64,000 nt of DNA from Daphnia carinata (lineage: Eukaryota; Arthropoda; Branchiopoda; Diplostraca; Daphniidae). Shown one piece after another: positions 51,301 to 64,000 of the stretch (its first letter is position 1; the number at the start of each line of letters is the position of its first letter). Both the position numbers and the translations under genes were made by a program. Where the stretch lies: positions 868,001 to 932,000 of the forward strand of contig NC_081335.1 of NCBI RefSeq assembly GCF_022539665.2, in the 5' to 3' direction. Below the pieces are notes generated by a model. That model was not told the DNA's origin. It made no database searches and worked only from the letters and a program-made list of their open reading frames with translations.

Positions 51301-52975
51301 ATTCTTGTAGCACAAAAAGGGACGCTTTACATCATCGCGGTTGAAGACGTAAACCGCAAGAAGCGAAAGAAAACAAACATTTGGGCATCATTAAATAGGC
51401 GGGATTGTTTGAAACTTTAAGGTCAATCGTGCGATAATCTTTGATACTTAGTTGCATGTTTGAGTGCTGTAGGAAATCAATAGAGGGAAAGTTCCAATTT
51501 CTTGTGTGGTGCAGCAAATGAGTGCACGAAAGCCGGCAGGGAAAAGAAACGTTAATTATTGGCTCGTGTCTTTATGGGGGCGTCAATGACGTAAAACAAG
51601 ACTAGCGTTCCGTGTCGTTTCATTCAGCCTGGCAATGGACTGTGAAATGCCATCCGTTGATTTCATTCGATCTTTTTACTTGTTTCAAGTCGTAGCTTTC
51701 GTTCAATCGTTCATTAATGTTTGAGGTTGTTCGCAAATCTCATTATTCTTGGAGCTTTTGATTAAGTGCTATCCGGTTCTTGTAGTGACGTTTCCCATTT
51801 GAAATTCCAGAAGTAAAACAAAATTGGTCGGTCAAGTAGATTCATGGCCAGCGAAAATTCTTTTGACTTTATCTTTCCATGGAGCTCTTAAGGGAGCAAG
51901 GAAACGTTGCGTTTTATTTATGTCTTTACTAGTCGTGGAAACTGGCAAGTCTAACCCCATTTTTCTTGATATATGCGGATAGGCGCCCTTTATTTAAATA
52001 CTCGGAACAGACTATTTGAATAATGGCCGTCTATTGCATATTTCTGTGTCAACCTTAAAAAAAAAAAAAATGTCCGTGTATGTGTGTCTAGGGCTGCAGA
52101 TGTCAATGAGGAGCTGTCACGCCTACGTCCGCCACGCTTCCTACACCCGGATGGAATAGTCAGGCCTTACATCCGTTACCAAGCTGACGGTGATTGTTTA
52201 CTAAAGGTAAGTTTTTCCTCTGAGAATTTTTGCTGTTGGGGCGTGAGGGAATTTATCTATCGATTGTCGCACCTCTACGTCAGTTGCAATAACTCGCAAT
52301 CCGTTTTCTTATTTAATAAAAAAAAAAAAAGCCGCGGTGTGTCGTAGACATTTGATCTTAAGGAAAAGGGTTAAGAATACTGTCTAATATTAATTGATCT
52401 ATTCACTGCAGATTCTGGATAAAGGACGTTTCTCCAAGACGGACTATTACGTAGATCACGCAGTGACGGACAATAAGATGACTCTTTTAGTAACAGATCG
52501 TCGCCTTGTGCTCATGTCCCACGATCTTTTCGGCCAATGGCAGGTTAGTTGGATTACGATTTTCTTTTCTTCCGCCCTTTTTTATACGCTTGAAGAAAAT
52601 TGAGTGTTGCACGACGGACGCGTTTTATTGGGGCGCTTTCAAGACGTTCTTTCAGTTAACTGCGAGCATTGATTTGAACTTGGATCGTAGGTCGAATGGA
52701 GCCATCCATGGGAAGAGCTAACAGAACCTCCACAATCGAACCCCAATGGACTTTACATCCCTTTGCGCAACAACAAGAAAGTGTTGGGTCTGTTCACGAG
52801 CAGCGAAAGTGGCAAGTTGGTTAGCATTCCGTCTCAAGAGAAATGCGAGGTAATAAAGAAGACCCGCACAATCGAACCACACGAAGTTTGTACGATTGAA
52901 TGTATCTAACAGTATTCGTCTTTAATCGATTAACAGATGATACGAAAGAAAGTTGAGAAATTGATGAAATCGTAA
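39302..52975 (+). CDS. Vps13: Vps13, bridge-like lipid-transfer protein (VPS13A/C type)
   Basis: Exons: 39302-39401, 39489-39575, 39632-39826, 39888-40738, 40806-41274, 41339-41572, 41777-42127, 42195-42303, 42366-43120, 43186-43200, 43280-46074, 46134-46558, 46879-47008, 47081-47305, 47404-47619, 47736-47783, 47906-47959, 48616-50245, 50314-50532, 50596-51211, 52092-52206, 52412-52543, 52691-52849 and 52937-52975. All junctions keep frame, giving 3,322 residues (human VPS13A about 3,170). The N-terminus ([35 protein letters not shown]) is the chorein lipid-entry domain. The middle is the long hydrophobic groove, exons 12-18 the VAB adaptor-binding domain ([17 protein letters not shown]), and exon 19 the ATG2-like C-terminal helices ([29 protein letters not shown]). 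A PH-like end closes the protein. It moves phospholipids between organelles at contact sites. Loss in flies and humans harms neurons. Confidence 0.97.
43186..43200 (+). other. 15-nt microexon of Vps13
   Basis: The sequence CTGCCAAGTGGAGAG lies between an AG acceptor and a consensus GTAAGT donor. Flanking exons meet at phase 1 with or without it, so it would add or omit five residues (AKWR and neighbours) without a frame change, just before the Lys/Arg-rich KERKRRD. Confidence 0.6.
47736..47783 (+). other. Optional 48-nt exon of Vps13 (basic insert)
   Basis: It is a phase-0 exon of 16 codons encoding [16 protein letters not shown], bounded by TCCAG and GTAAAT. Skipping it, together with the next exon, gives a join whose length matches human VPS13A, so it is probably alternative. 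Confidence 0.65.
47906..47959 (+). other. Optional 54-nt exon of Vps13
   Basis: It is a phase-0 exon of 18 codons ([18 protein letters not shown]), bounded by AACAG and GTGAGT. It sits in the same loop of the VAB domain as the preceding optional exon. Confidence 0.6.
50533..50595 (+). other. 63-nt intron of Vps13 without a stop codon
   Basis: It has a GTAAGA donor and CACAG acceptor. Its length is a multiple of three and it is open in the coding frame, so retention would insert 21 residues between VQD and VVFRLGFFE. Human VPS13A reads VQD directly into VVFKLAFFE, so splicing is the ancestral state. Confidence 0.7.
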
Positions 52976-52998
52976 CTACGCGGAAGATGAATTGCGAA

Positions 52999-53004
52999 AA
53001 TAAA
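52999..53004 (+). terminator. Candidate polyadenylation signal of Vps13
   Basis: AATAAA occurs 24 bp after the stop codon, followed by an A run and then T-rich sequence. It is the nearest canonical hexamer; others further on could be used. Confidence 0.45.
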
Positions 53005-53491
53005 AAAAAAAAACGTTGGACACGAGCGCAATTTTACACATCTGCCTGTTAAAAAATCGCGATTTTTTTGTTTGTTTTTTTGTCATTTGATTTCAATATT
53101 TGCTTTCTCGGGCTAACACATTACTTTTGACCCTCTCAAATCGTTTCAACTACCGTGAGCTTCAGTTTAATATAATATCAATTATATCAATCAACGTCTA
53201 AAAATGATTTGCACTAGGCTATTGTTCAAAATGTCGTTATCAACAGAAAAAATGGGGGAAATGAAATATTTACTAATCAACTGTATACAAATCACAGTTA
53301 AAAAGGGCGTAAAATTTACTACAGTTATATATATAAAAAAAACTGCTTTAAGTTACGTGTACAAGTAAATAACGTCACGTGCAATGACAGTTGTTATTGC
53401 GCAAAAAAAAAAACGGGACATGAAATTTTGGTATAATTTGTTGTTTTCTTCTTTTTGGATAGAAGGGCGAAAGAAAAAGGATCGGAAGTTG

Positions 53492-56400
53492 TTATATTTT
53501 ATCATCTTCTTGATTGAGATACGTGCTCCAGTAAGCCAGGTTAAACACGGCGAACACCAGAGGGAAGATAATGCGGGAGACGACGTCAATTCGTTTCGAG
53601 CGCAACGTGTAAGTACCTATCCAGGTACGGCAACACGTCTCTGTTGGCATCCCGTCGTTCCTTTGTTGGCCACGATCACGGCCATCTTCCATGAAGATGA
53701 TTTCGGTACTGGCAGGGACTAGGGGTTTCTGTGAACCAACAAGAAAAACCAAGTTAATTAAAAATACCTTTACATCGGTTTTTAATTAAACTGTTTCTCT
53801 TTCAAACGAATCCGAAACAACCTTCTGAGCCCAGTTTAATGACGAAACGATCGCAACCTTTGCCCTTCCTAGGCAATTCTTTTTGAACGCAACCTCACGC
53901 GAATTGCTACAGCTCCCAAGTTGTTTGATTAAACGCATTCAAATACGATAGACCTCGATCGTTTCCAGACACGTACACGGTTGACGTTTTTTTACTGATC
54001 GACTGCCTGCAGATGAACGTTTCAAATGTTTAAAAAAGAAATGCCCGTAAATCCTTTTGACTAGTGAGAAACATCCACGAGCTAGGCCCTAAAATACTTG
54101 CACACACAGCTCAAAGTTCTGTAGCCTTTAAAAACAACCTCCATTTTGTAGTTTAAGCCTCAAGATTTAACGCATTATCCAAGTGCATTACGCCTACGAA
54201 CGACTGTGCAGCCTCAAAGTTTTATGAAAAAGGCGGACTTACCATAGCGAAAGAGTTGCGATCGTCAAGAAGACCGTCGGCTGCCATGGCATCCAGAGCC
54301 GCTTGGTGTTCCATCTCCCACTGCTTGCGCTGCTTTTTCATCTTTTCCCGATGTGCATCTGATCGCGAAGCGTAGTTGACCAGGGCGAATTCCAGCAGCG
54401 CTCCGAAGACGAATGTCAAACAAACACCGGTCCACACGTCAATGGCCTGCACAAAAAAGAAAAAAATCAATCAATCAAAAATTCAATTTCCGAATCGATC
54501 ATATCAGCATTCTAAATCCGGCGTAGCGTCTCTGTCATACAGGCCGGAATTGAAAATTCCGTCTACTGCGATGTACCAATTGTGTTCGTTTTCATTGAAC
54601 TATACTGACACGCGTGATCAGTTCCCGGAACGATCTCTCCCCTCGCAGCTGATTAAAACGCAGAAACTACTGCGAATCGTTTAAAAACAAGTTTTGCAGA
54701 GACGGGCAGTGAGTTTTGGAAATTAATAAGTTACAGAACGCAAAAGTTGTTATCGAGATTATTAGCCTACGAGCGTTATATTCCACCAAGTTGGGGCCGC
54801 CTGCAAAATAATTGCTATAATATTGCTTTTAGTTCTATTGTCTACCAACATCACGACGACGTAAAAAAAAAAAAAAAAAAAAAAATTATGCATACACAAA
54901 AACTGAGAAATGTGAAGCTGAGAAACACGAAAAGGAGACGTAAAATGAGTTGTATCAAAGTTTCTCGAGTTTTTCGAGGCGGAAACTCACAAAATTTTCG
55001 CTTGAAATGGCGTCGTGTGCGGTCGTCATGGAAACCCGTTTAGAATTTTTTTAGCGCCGTTCTACTTAATGTGAACAATCCTCAGCAAAGACAAATGATG
55101 GATTTCATGTCGGTATTGCACTCTGTGCCCCGAAGCATCCCACTGAACAAGATGGAAACATCTCGTTGTTTCGTTGATAACAATAGGTTCAACACTACCT
55201 CCAGCTGCGGTACAAAAACAGGGCATCGATCTTGCTTGAATGAAACCATGTTTCGTACAATAAGCTACACTATCTGAAAATCTTTTTTTCTCGGATTTTG
55301 CCATTAATAAAGTCTTAAAGCTAGCCTATTTTGCTAGCGCAATGAAACAATTTCGGAACGTAAATAATAAAAAAAAAAAGGCTGCGCAAATGAAAATGAA
55401 CGATACGTACTTTGGTGTAGGAGACGGGCGGAAGTGAGTTGTTGATACCCGTAGTTTGGGTGGCCATAGTCAAAAGAGTGGTGACTCCGAGGGAGACGCG
55501 TGCTGGGACGGCGTTGGCATCCAGCCAAAAGGAAACCCACGAAACGATGACTAACATGCAGCAGGGGATGTAGATGGTGATCAAGTAGTAGGAGAATTCT
55601 CTTCTGAACAGGAGATCCACTTTCAGGCACGAGTACTCCCCTGTAATAATTTATACAGAAAACATATATAATCTGATTTGCTACTATCTTTGCTAGTGGG
55701 CCAACATTTGTGTTTATATATTCTCAAGATTCGTAGATCTCTTGTGAAAAGATATCTAGCCGTCCCCGAATAGAAACAACAGACAACATGCCGGATGGGG
55801 CAATATCACTCGCTAATGAGACTGCCACAAGATGGGACGATCGATATTAATATTTGCCCTCCAGTTGGAGGAGGCGATTGGAAGCTGAGATGAAACACCC
55901 TCAAATCGATGAGATTGTTGAACAGCATTGACGTCATTCGACTAGTCTATTGCGTCTTTTTTAGATAAGTTTTTAGATATTCGTTTCTAACCTGTATTGG
56001 TCTTGCTGTTGCACGAGTCCGTTTTGAATTTCTCCAGCGCGAACCGCGGCAGCTGAAGATTCTTGGTGACTTGCACAGGATCGCCGGCTCGCCACAGAAA
56101 AACCAAATCTTCTGTTGTCCATCCATCTGTCAAGAATCAAAAATTAGATTTGATAAAGGAAACGAAATAGGGACAATCTAAATGAATAACGTGATGCGTT
56201 GCGAGCGGAACGCAAAAACTCAGACATGAGAAATGAAAAAATAAAATTATTCCATTTGGCTGGATGAATTTTATATAAGGCATTCCCCCGTTGGGGTGCC
56301 CAGCTGTATAAGTAATAGGATGGAAATGGAATAAGGCAAAATAAAATGGAGCGCCAGTTAACAGACAACACCAAAAAAATTCAGAGCAAGCGCTACAAAG

Positions 56401-59400
56401 CAAACGGGAAAAAGAAGAGGCAATATCGTATAATATGTCCATGGCCTCTTCCCAGCCGCATTCTACCATCGAAAAGAAATGTCGGCATAATGGTTAACCC
56501 GAAATCGATATCCAGACTTGGTACTTATTGACCCTGTGTGTGTAACGTCTTTTTATACTAACGTAAATGCGACAATGGAAACACAGGATAAAAGAGAAGA
56601 TGAAGGAAAAGTTTCAACACAATCTTCGTCACACAGAGATACGAAGGGGAAAAAAAAAAGTCAACGATAGACTATCTTGCGACGTGATGATGCTAGTCCC
56701 TTGAGCTGTTCTACGTGACAGAGTAACTGAAATGTCTTAGACCATGCACCTTCCCCCCTTACATTTTTTTTTTTCGTCATTCTTCTCGTATTTGTCCACT
56801 TGAACTCACGCGAAAGGAGACAAAAGAGAGGACCGAAAAAAGCAATAAAAAGACGTTGCTCTTCTAGTTAGAAAAAGTAATCACAAATTCAAACAAAGAG
56901 TTCATCTTCTCGTGTGAATAAGTATAGAAAAGATTAAAACTTAAGACTAGCGAAAATAACGTTGAAATCAATAACTGCGAGGACATATACGGACGAGATA
57001 AATAAGTAGAAAATGAATAACTTACAGCTGCCCATAGAGAGTGAACAAGTTTGCCGATCGAGCGGGAAGAGTTTGAGATTCATCGGACACGACAGAGTCA
57101 GAGAAATTCTGTGAAAACAAAATGTCCAAGAAATTTAGAAAAGAACATCCATTACTAGAAAAACAGTTCATCTTTTAGACACTTTCTTTTTGGAGTCCCA
57201 CCGTTGAATTGTGCTCAACTAGATTTATCGCCCTTGCGTATCGATTTTTCTTTTACCCCCTCTGATTTGATGACACACATTTCAAAGAGCTATTTTTCTA
57301 CAATGACATTGCGAATCACATACATCAGTCAGCCATTTTAACAAGACTCTGTTGCCAACTGTCAAGAATCCACGCGAATTTCTGCCCGTCTTAAACATAT
57401 AATCACATTCATGTTTCACACATCATAATGCACCCCTCGCAAAATCTAAATGCAATTTCCAGTCGAATGTACCGAGGATAAATCGTTAATAGAAACAAAC
57501 ATTTTACCGGATGCTGTACAAGACCCATCCATGTGGGAAGATTCTCACGTAGACATTGGGCACGATGATGTTGTGGAAGTGTCCTTCGCGTTCGTTGGAG
57601 AAAAACAAGTCGGGCATCCAGACTTTGCTCGGATCGTTGAGTGTGAGGTACTTCATCCGACCTGAAGACAAACGAAAAAACAATTGTTTAACACACTCTA
57701 CAGCAAAGAAAACAATCGCATCGCTTTTATAAACGTCATTATTCAATTTTTATTTCAAAATCAAATGCGAATAGAATCTAATATGTCTATTGCAATTCCC
57801 CTTTCCAAATGCGTGATCCCAACCCCAACCACTTCATTGCCACAGATTTTTCCGCTTTGGCGGACTCGTGAATTATAAGCTAAACGTAAACACGGTAGAG
57901 AGGGGAGAAAAACAACAATTCATAGGCTAAATTATGACCCAAGATCATCCTACAACCGAGTCCGTCGTAATAATCACGATAATAAATCTAACCCCACCCC
58001 ACACAGATTTACACAGCCTGTTGAAGAATGACGATTTGGGCGGATATGGAGACATCAAGAAAAAAAAAAGAAACAACGTTGCGCTATACGAAACAATTAA
58101 TGTGAAGGGTCGTTTATAATAAATTTCCCGCTGAATAACGAAATAAGAGCAACAACTTCCATCGTTTCAATTCCAGCGGATTTCCTTGCTCTTTTGTCTC
58201 TATTCTTTTTTTCTTTTTTTTTTTTTTTCCGTATACATTTCGCATTTATAATGTAAGTTAGGACAGCATTTCAAAGTGGAGAGGGGTCAGACAGGGTCTA
58301 TACGTTTATCCTCAATTGTTCTCAACTGCGCGTTACTCTACCGCGTTCGCTGCACTCCCTCACTGAATAAGCAACTTTGATGGTGGAAACTAATTAATCT
58401 ATTGCACGAGTAAATACACTCGCGTACTGGCGCGATGCAAACTTTATGAAGAGACTCGCAGAAAAAGAAAGAAATGGAGGGGAAAAAAATTATGATGAAC
58501 TCGAGATGATTGATGATGAAAACAAGTCCTATTTCGTAGTTGGTTTGGTTATCAAGCCACTGTTTATACACTACGAAATACAACAACTTGGGGACCTATC
58601 GATCGATGGATCCTAGCGGCTTGTTATATTTTGAAATCTCACAATGCGTTCAGCAGTGAAACTAAGAGGAGTCTAAAGATACACCAAACATTGTTAAGAA
58701 ATGAAGCGAAATAGGTTAAAACAAGGGCCCACCATACAACAGACGAAAGGAAATTTAATCTAAACAAATTTAACGATGTCGAAAAAAAAAAAAAAAATTT
58801 CATTTGAGAATCTGCCACGAGCTGCTGGAAAATCTTTCCCTTGTTTTACGGATTAGGTCGAGAACGAGCTTAACACGGCCCGTGAAATAGCCTAAACGCA
58901 CTATAAAAGCCCAACAACAAAGCTCACTAATAGGGACATGTTAACGGGGATGAAAAAGAATAGGAGCCGTGTTCGTTTTTTCCGTCTCATCGACTATTCG
59001 TTGAGGGGGGAAGAAACGTCTGCGGCCAAATGCGTTGGAAAACGGTCCGCCCGCGGGCGAGCTGCTGCAGAGAAGATTCAATTGTTCTCTTGTCTAATCA
59101 ATACTCGACTAGCAGATATGTGCGGTAGGCAGTAGACCTGCATAGGGCATCCGATATAAGGTGGTAGATTTGGCACTACCCACCCCTCATCGAGAACGAT
59201 CCACCTGGAATATATGCCCTCGCGTACACAGGCCCCCGTTGTTGTAAAGAGGGGAACGAGGGGCACTTGTCCACTCACTCGAGACTAGGATCCCGCTGCA
59301 TTAAAACGGAAACTAGACTACACCGATTCGAGAAACACATCCGCAACGGAAGGTACACTTCCATAAAGCAACTTTTTTTTTTTTTAGGGACGTCATTAGC

Positions 59401-60580
59401 GCGCGTCTTAGATTGCTAGACGAGCAACATAAAATAGAAATATGAGATTTATGTTACCTTGCATATTGTCAAACTTGAGGCGGTCGTCGAGCCACTCTTC
59501 TCGGAAAGTCAGGATAACACTGAATTGCTGTTGAAAAATAAAAATAATGATGTAGAATAATAGGATTTGATGCAGTTGTAAAAAGATGGACGTTAATGTC
59601 CGTTAGTCGCAAAGTCAAACCATAAAAGGTGCGGACATAAATTTAGGAAAAACAAAAATGCCCGTCAGATTATCGACCACAAAAACAATGGTTGTTGTTT
59701 ACGTGTTTACGCCGTCGGATACAATTAAATGGATGGGGATAGTAAATACTTGTATCCCTTCCGGATAAAAGAATTTGCCTTCTTTTTCCGATTGGCCTCA
59801 AGAGCCCAAAGATCCATCAGCTGTCTGGCACGAGACAATAAGCCAAAGTGATTCGAATACAACCGATACGTACTTTCAAACTTACAGACCCCCAACAAAT
59901 CAAAACTGTCTTGTTCGATAAGAAAAAAAAAAAAGGATTACCATTTTATTGTCGCTGATGTCTGATATGCCACGAAACATGAGGTTGATGTCGACTATGG
60001 TGGGTCCATCTATTTAACGAACGGCAAATGTAAAAGCGAATGATAACGACGTATCTAGAAATGTGTTGAATAACCTGTGCCGTTGGCAGCTGAAGGCCGA
60101 ATTCGACGATCGTAGTGAGCCGGCCCCAAAATTTTGTCGAGAATCTGTTTCTCCTTTTCACGAAAATTGACTTTCTTGTTGGCTCCATTCTGCTGTTGGT
60201 TGGCTCTGCACGCCACAGGCCGCACATCAAGTTATATATAAAAAAAAAAAAAAAAAAGATGGAAAGGAAATAGAGAACGAAGCAAAAGGAAATGGAATCA
60301 TCGATCCGAGTTCTACCCTTCTCGACATCAACTGAAAAATGCTTTCAACCGTGAATGGCATTTCATTTTCACAACCGAGACCTACTGGCCTGCAGGGCAA
60401 TATATTTTTTTTAAATCAAAAAAAAAAAAAAGGGGGAGGATCCCTTTGCTTTTGGCGGCATTGTTTCAGAGGTCGGTCGTACCTCTATAAACATAAACGA
60501 AAATTTGCTTACCCTGACTGTCGTAAGGAACAAGTTGACAAGACGGCTAGCAAGGCCAGGATATAGGCTGTCGTTGTCAT
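53492..60580 (-). CDS. GluCl: Glutamate-gated chloride channel (GluCl), Cys-loop receptor
   Basis: Ten exons on the minus strand, 60580-60513, 60205-60075, 60009-59942, 59527-59458, 57661-57508, 57108-57026, 56126-55992, 55640-55411, 54446-54243 and 53728-53492, join in phase to 459 residues, the usual insect GluCl length. It starts with a signal peptide ([14 protein letters not shown]). The ligand domain has [20 protein letters not shown], a Cys loop with 13 residues between the cysteines ([15 protein letters not shown]), and a second disulphide pair (DSC, YSC) typical of glycine-like receptors. M1 is in exon 8, M2 follows the anion-selective VPARVSLG, M3 is in exon 9, and M4 ([16 protein letters not shown]) is near the C-terminus. 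It opens a chloride pore on binding glutamate in nerve and muscle and is the avermectin target family. Insects usually have NGSVLYSIR where this protein has HGWVLYSIR. Confidence 0.96.
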
Positions 60581-63500
60581 TATTGCGTTGCTGAGCCGTT
60601 ATGGCACCTCTTCCTGGAAATCATGATTAAAAACAAGCACGTCACAGCCATTGATCGAAACTTTCTCACAAAGTCCAGCTAGATAAAGAAATGGTACAAG
60701 AAAAGTTCAACCCACTCACACGACGTACACAGATCCCGCAAAATTGCGAAAGAAAGATTGAAATGGCGGATCTCTTTTCTTTTGAAGGCAAACTTTTCAA
60801 GAAGAAACGAGGACTCGTTACGAGTTTCAAAAGTTTTTGCGATATACGGAAGTGTATATCGACTCGAGATTGATTCGCTGAACGCAACAGTCCTTGAAAA
60901 CTTTGTCTTAAAAACTTGACCCGGATAAATAGAGTCCGTTAATCGTTTTATCGAAAAGTCAAAAACAATTAGCGAATGGTCCTTTTAAACGATTTAAGTC
61001 TTCACGAATAAAGAAAATTCGTTAAAAGAAACGCGGGGCTTTGAAAAAAAAAAACAAGGCAAAATTGAGCTAAAACAACGCGGCAAGCGCAGAACAAACA
61101 GGGAAAAATAAACAAATCCCATAAAAACAATAAAGAAAAAACCCCAGAGAAATTCAAAGAAGAAAACACAGAGCTCAATGATAACATTGGTTTCCGCATC
61201 CGCGGAAGTATACGTCATTGGCGTGCAAGAGATGAAACTTGGTCGACGTTCCGGGAAGTTGACAGCCATCGTCATCAGAAAAAAGGGGGGGGGGGGAATA
61301 GGGAAGAAAACGTTACAAGAAACAACAAAAGAACGAAAAATAAGGAGGAAAAAAAAAAGAACAGTTGAATTGTCTTTCTGTGTGTGTGTGTGTGCCCGAA
61401 GGAATAATCGATTTTCTTTTATCACGATACAAACACAGCGAGGCCACGCAGGCGAACGTGAGGATGTTCAGTTTGCATTTACTTGTTTGTTTATACAATT
61501 TTACTCTTGAAAAACATTTTTTTTTAAAGGCTATTTTTCTTCAAAGTCGCTAAGCAATGAATCAAAAATTTGCCTACAGAAAACAAATACAAGTGAATAA
61601 AAGAAACAGCCAAGTGTGAAGCCCCCCCCCCCCCTAGTAGTGATATGTGTCATTTTGTGTGTAGACGACAGCCGAAAATGTTTATGTAAAATATACACTG
61701 CAGTGTATATAGAGATGCGATACACACGCAGCAATTGAATAATATCGGGGCAAATAATAAAAAGCGCTGCCGAAAAAAAGCCATCCGTCAACCGGAAGGA
61801 ATCTACTGAGAGATTCAAGAGAATTGAAAATGGTCCATGCGCGCCTCACTTGAAAGAGAAGGGGGAGGGATCTGCTAGACGAAGTGAAAAGGAGGAACCG
61901 ATTGCATGATGCAAAAAGAAGGCCGGAAAAGAAATAAAAAATGCTATCGAGAAAAGTATATGTGTATAGTAATACCGAAAAAAACGGAGAGAGCATGCCC
62001 TTGGCACCTTGCCAACACTGTGTTCCAGGTCAGTGCTACCAGATAAATTTATTTTTTTGTCCTTTCTTTTTTTTTTTTTTTTTTTATATATATAAAGCCT
62101 GTCGACACTAATGGAGATTCTGCTACTGATGTTGCAAGCTAGACAGAAAGTTGATCCGTGGAGGGCGGCTTCGTTACACAACACCATCATCAAAAGGCCA
62201 GCGTTCGTGATGGTCTACGGGCATTTGCCGCCATTTCGACTGATTGTTCTCGATTGGAAACGACGTAAATGTACATTTTTTTTTTTTTTTTTCTGCTTCA
62301 TACTTTTCAATTTGAAATGATGGTGGTTTACTGATAGCGCCGACAGCGTCTCTACTGTACGCCCGGAATTGATTGTTGGTGCAGAGCGTGCTTCCGATGC
62401 AATAAAAAGTTTCGACAGTATCGTGAGCAGCGGGTTCATAGCTCACGCACCCCAATCAACGAACATCGATCGCCATTACAAAAGTCGATGAAAAAACCGT
62501 CCAACGATAAAAGAAAAAATTGATGTCCATTCATTTCTAGCCGACCGTTACGTGTACATTGAAAAAAGAAGTTGACGAAAAGAACAAAAACAACTTTTTT
62601 TTTTGTGTGTATGTTCATCCTTTACTTCAACCGATTGGTTCTTTAGCAGCCAGAACAAAAAGGTTCCTGGTTGGCGTCATCTTTGTAAAAAAAAAAAAAA
62701 AAAAAAGGAATAATGAAGAAGCCGGACGAAAAGAAAAATGCTGGGGAAGCCAGTCGTTGGACAGAGTTGGATATATCGACCACACGAAAGCGAATTGGGG
62801 CAATGTAAAACCGATTGAATGTCATTTTTGTGTTCAATGCAGAGCTTTTGACAATATGCAAAACGGTACGCTCGAATCGATTTTTTTTACATTGAAATTC
62901 CACGCAAACAAAATGCGAATAAAAAATTTTTGTACCGACTTCAAGAATTCAGGATCCTTACAATTTACCGAGCGAATTCCATTTCCCCCAGCAATTTTTT
63001 TATTATTATTATGTAATCAAAGAACACGGGGGATCTGTTAAATCAAAATGACATTTATCCTTTTGAATATAAGCCTAGACGAACGAACCCAAAATATAGA
63101 TTAGCATTATCTAGATTATTACATTTCGTTGTCATCTAGTAGTCAGCCCGTAAAGCGAAATTGGCATTTTCCATAACGCTGGCATAGCAAATCACTTTGA
63201 CACAAAAATTCTTTCATTTTCTTTTGATTGATCAACGGCCAGCCCACTCAGGATAATATGGCATCATCCTTCAACATTAAAAAAACGGACTGTTATCTCT
63301 CGTCTATATCTAGGACGAATTGCGAAGTCAGCAACATCACGAAAAGATCAACCACCGCAGCGTGACAGCCAAAAAACTCGTTAGGATAAGGTCCTTCGAT
63401 GATAATAAAAACATCCCCCCCCCCCCCTAAAAAAAATAGAATACTCTCTATATATAGGGATAGAACGCTAGTATTCGGATTGACTGGCTACGGAAGCGGA

Positions 63501-64000
63501 TGAAAGTGGCAGCATAAATCCGCTTTATTGGTCGACTTTGAAACATCGATCGCGATACCCAAGGTCCCTGTGATGCTTGCACATCCTTGTGCCGGGAAAA
63601 CCCTCCCGCCGGTATAAAAAAACAAACAAAAAAACTCTGCCATCTAAATTGTCATCAGCGAGAAGAAGGAAAAGAGCCGAATACGACCACTTCCGTTAAG
63701 TACGGTGGCAAAGTTATAAAAAAAAAAAAAAAGCAGTGGAGCCCCAAAAAATCACAGAAACCTCATGATGCCAGTTTGGTATGATCGTTGACGACCTCCC
63801 AATCGACATCGAATTTTCTTAAGAGACGCGCTTCTGAAAAAGACGGGGACGTCAGACAATAAAAGATGAGACGATGCAACTGTTAACACTCTCTCGCACT
63901 TTACTCGACCCAAAGATTAGAAGAGGTAGATTAAAGTGAAAGTGGAGAGAATCCAAAAACTCGTGACGCGTCGATGATCATCGCCCAGATTTGGGTAGAG
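60581..64000. other. Upstream region of GluCl, no recognised gene
   Basis: It should hold the promoter and 5' UTR exons of GluCl. Frames of 60-160 codons are driven by A/T runs. A segment near 62330-62460 is free of homopolymers and, on the minus strand, is followed by a GTAAAC donor, so it may be an exon, but two frames are equally open. C/G runs lie near 61287-61297, 61622-61635 and 63416-63427. Confidence 0.45.

Noticed and set aside
59078-59278. Minus-strand frame of 66 codons between GluCl exons 4 and 5
   Set aside because: It has no similarity to any GluCl alternative exon and breaks the phase between the flanking exons.

Overview
The window reads as animal nuclear DNA, most likely from a water flea (Daphnia) or a close crustacean relative. 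The evidence is many short spliced introns with GT..AG borders, an arthropod-type glutamate-gated chloride channel, Vps13 and Anp32 genes, and coding exons that are GC-balanced islands in a very homopolymer-rich background. The genus is an inference from gene structure and remembered families; no search was run.

Layout. 1-3.3 kb: non-coding, full of poly-A and poly-T runs. 3.3-5.6 kb (+): 3' part of a MEC-8/RBPMS-family RNA-binding protein with a complete RRM. 5.6-13.4 kb: no recognisable gene; UTR or intron-like sequence, microsatellites and an imperfect direct repeat. 13.4-18.5 kb: a large inverted repeat with arms of about 2.2 kb and a spacer of about 0.6 kb. Each arm carries an intact four-exon gene of unknown function and a block of strong hairpins; the spacer holds three tRNA-like elements. 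19.2-21.0 kb (-): Anp32. 21.9-24.5 kb (-): two small secreted-protein genes I cannot name. 26.3-34.4 kb (-): a synphilin-1-like ankyrin and coiled-coil protein of about 1,687 residues. 34.4-39.3 kb: non-coding sequence between divergent genes. 39.3-53.0 kb (+): complete Vps13 of about 3,322 residues, with a 15-nt microexon and two optional exons. 53.5-60.6 kb (-): complete GluCl of 459 residues. 60.6-64 kb: upstream region of GluCl.

For the spliced genes I followed reading phase across every proposed junction, and protein lengths agree with family lengths where a family is known. Vps13 is a lipid-transfer protein, Anp32 a nuclear acidic chaperone, GluCl a synaptic anion channel, MEC-8 a splicing regulator and synphilin-1 a synaptic scaffold. 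They do not form one pathway; this is an ordinary chromosomal neighbourhood. The parts most worth a second look are the inverted repeat, the arthropod synphilin-like gene, the optional Vps13 exons, and CTCF-like motifs upstream of Anp32 and Vps13.
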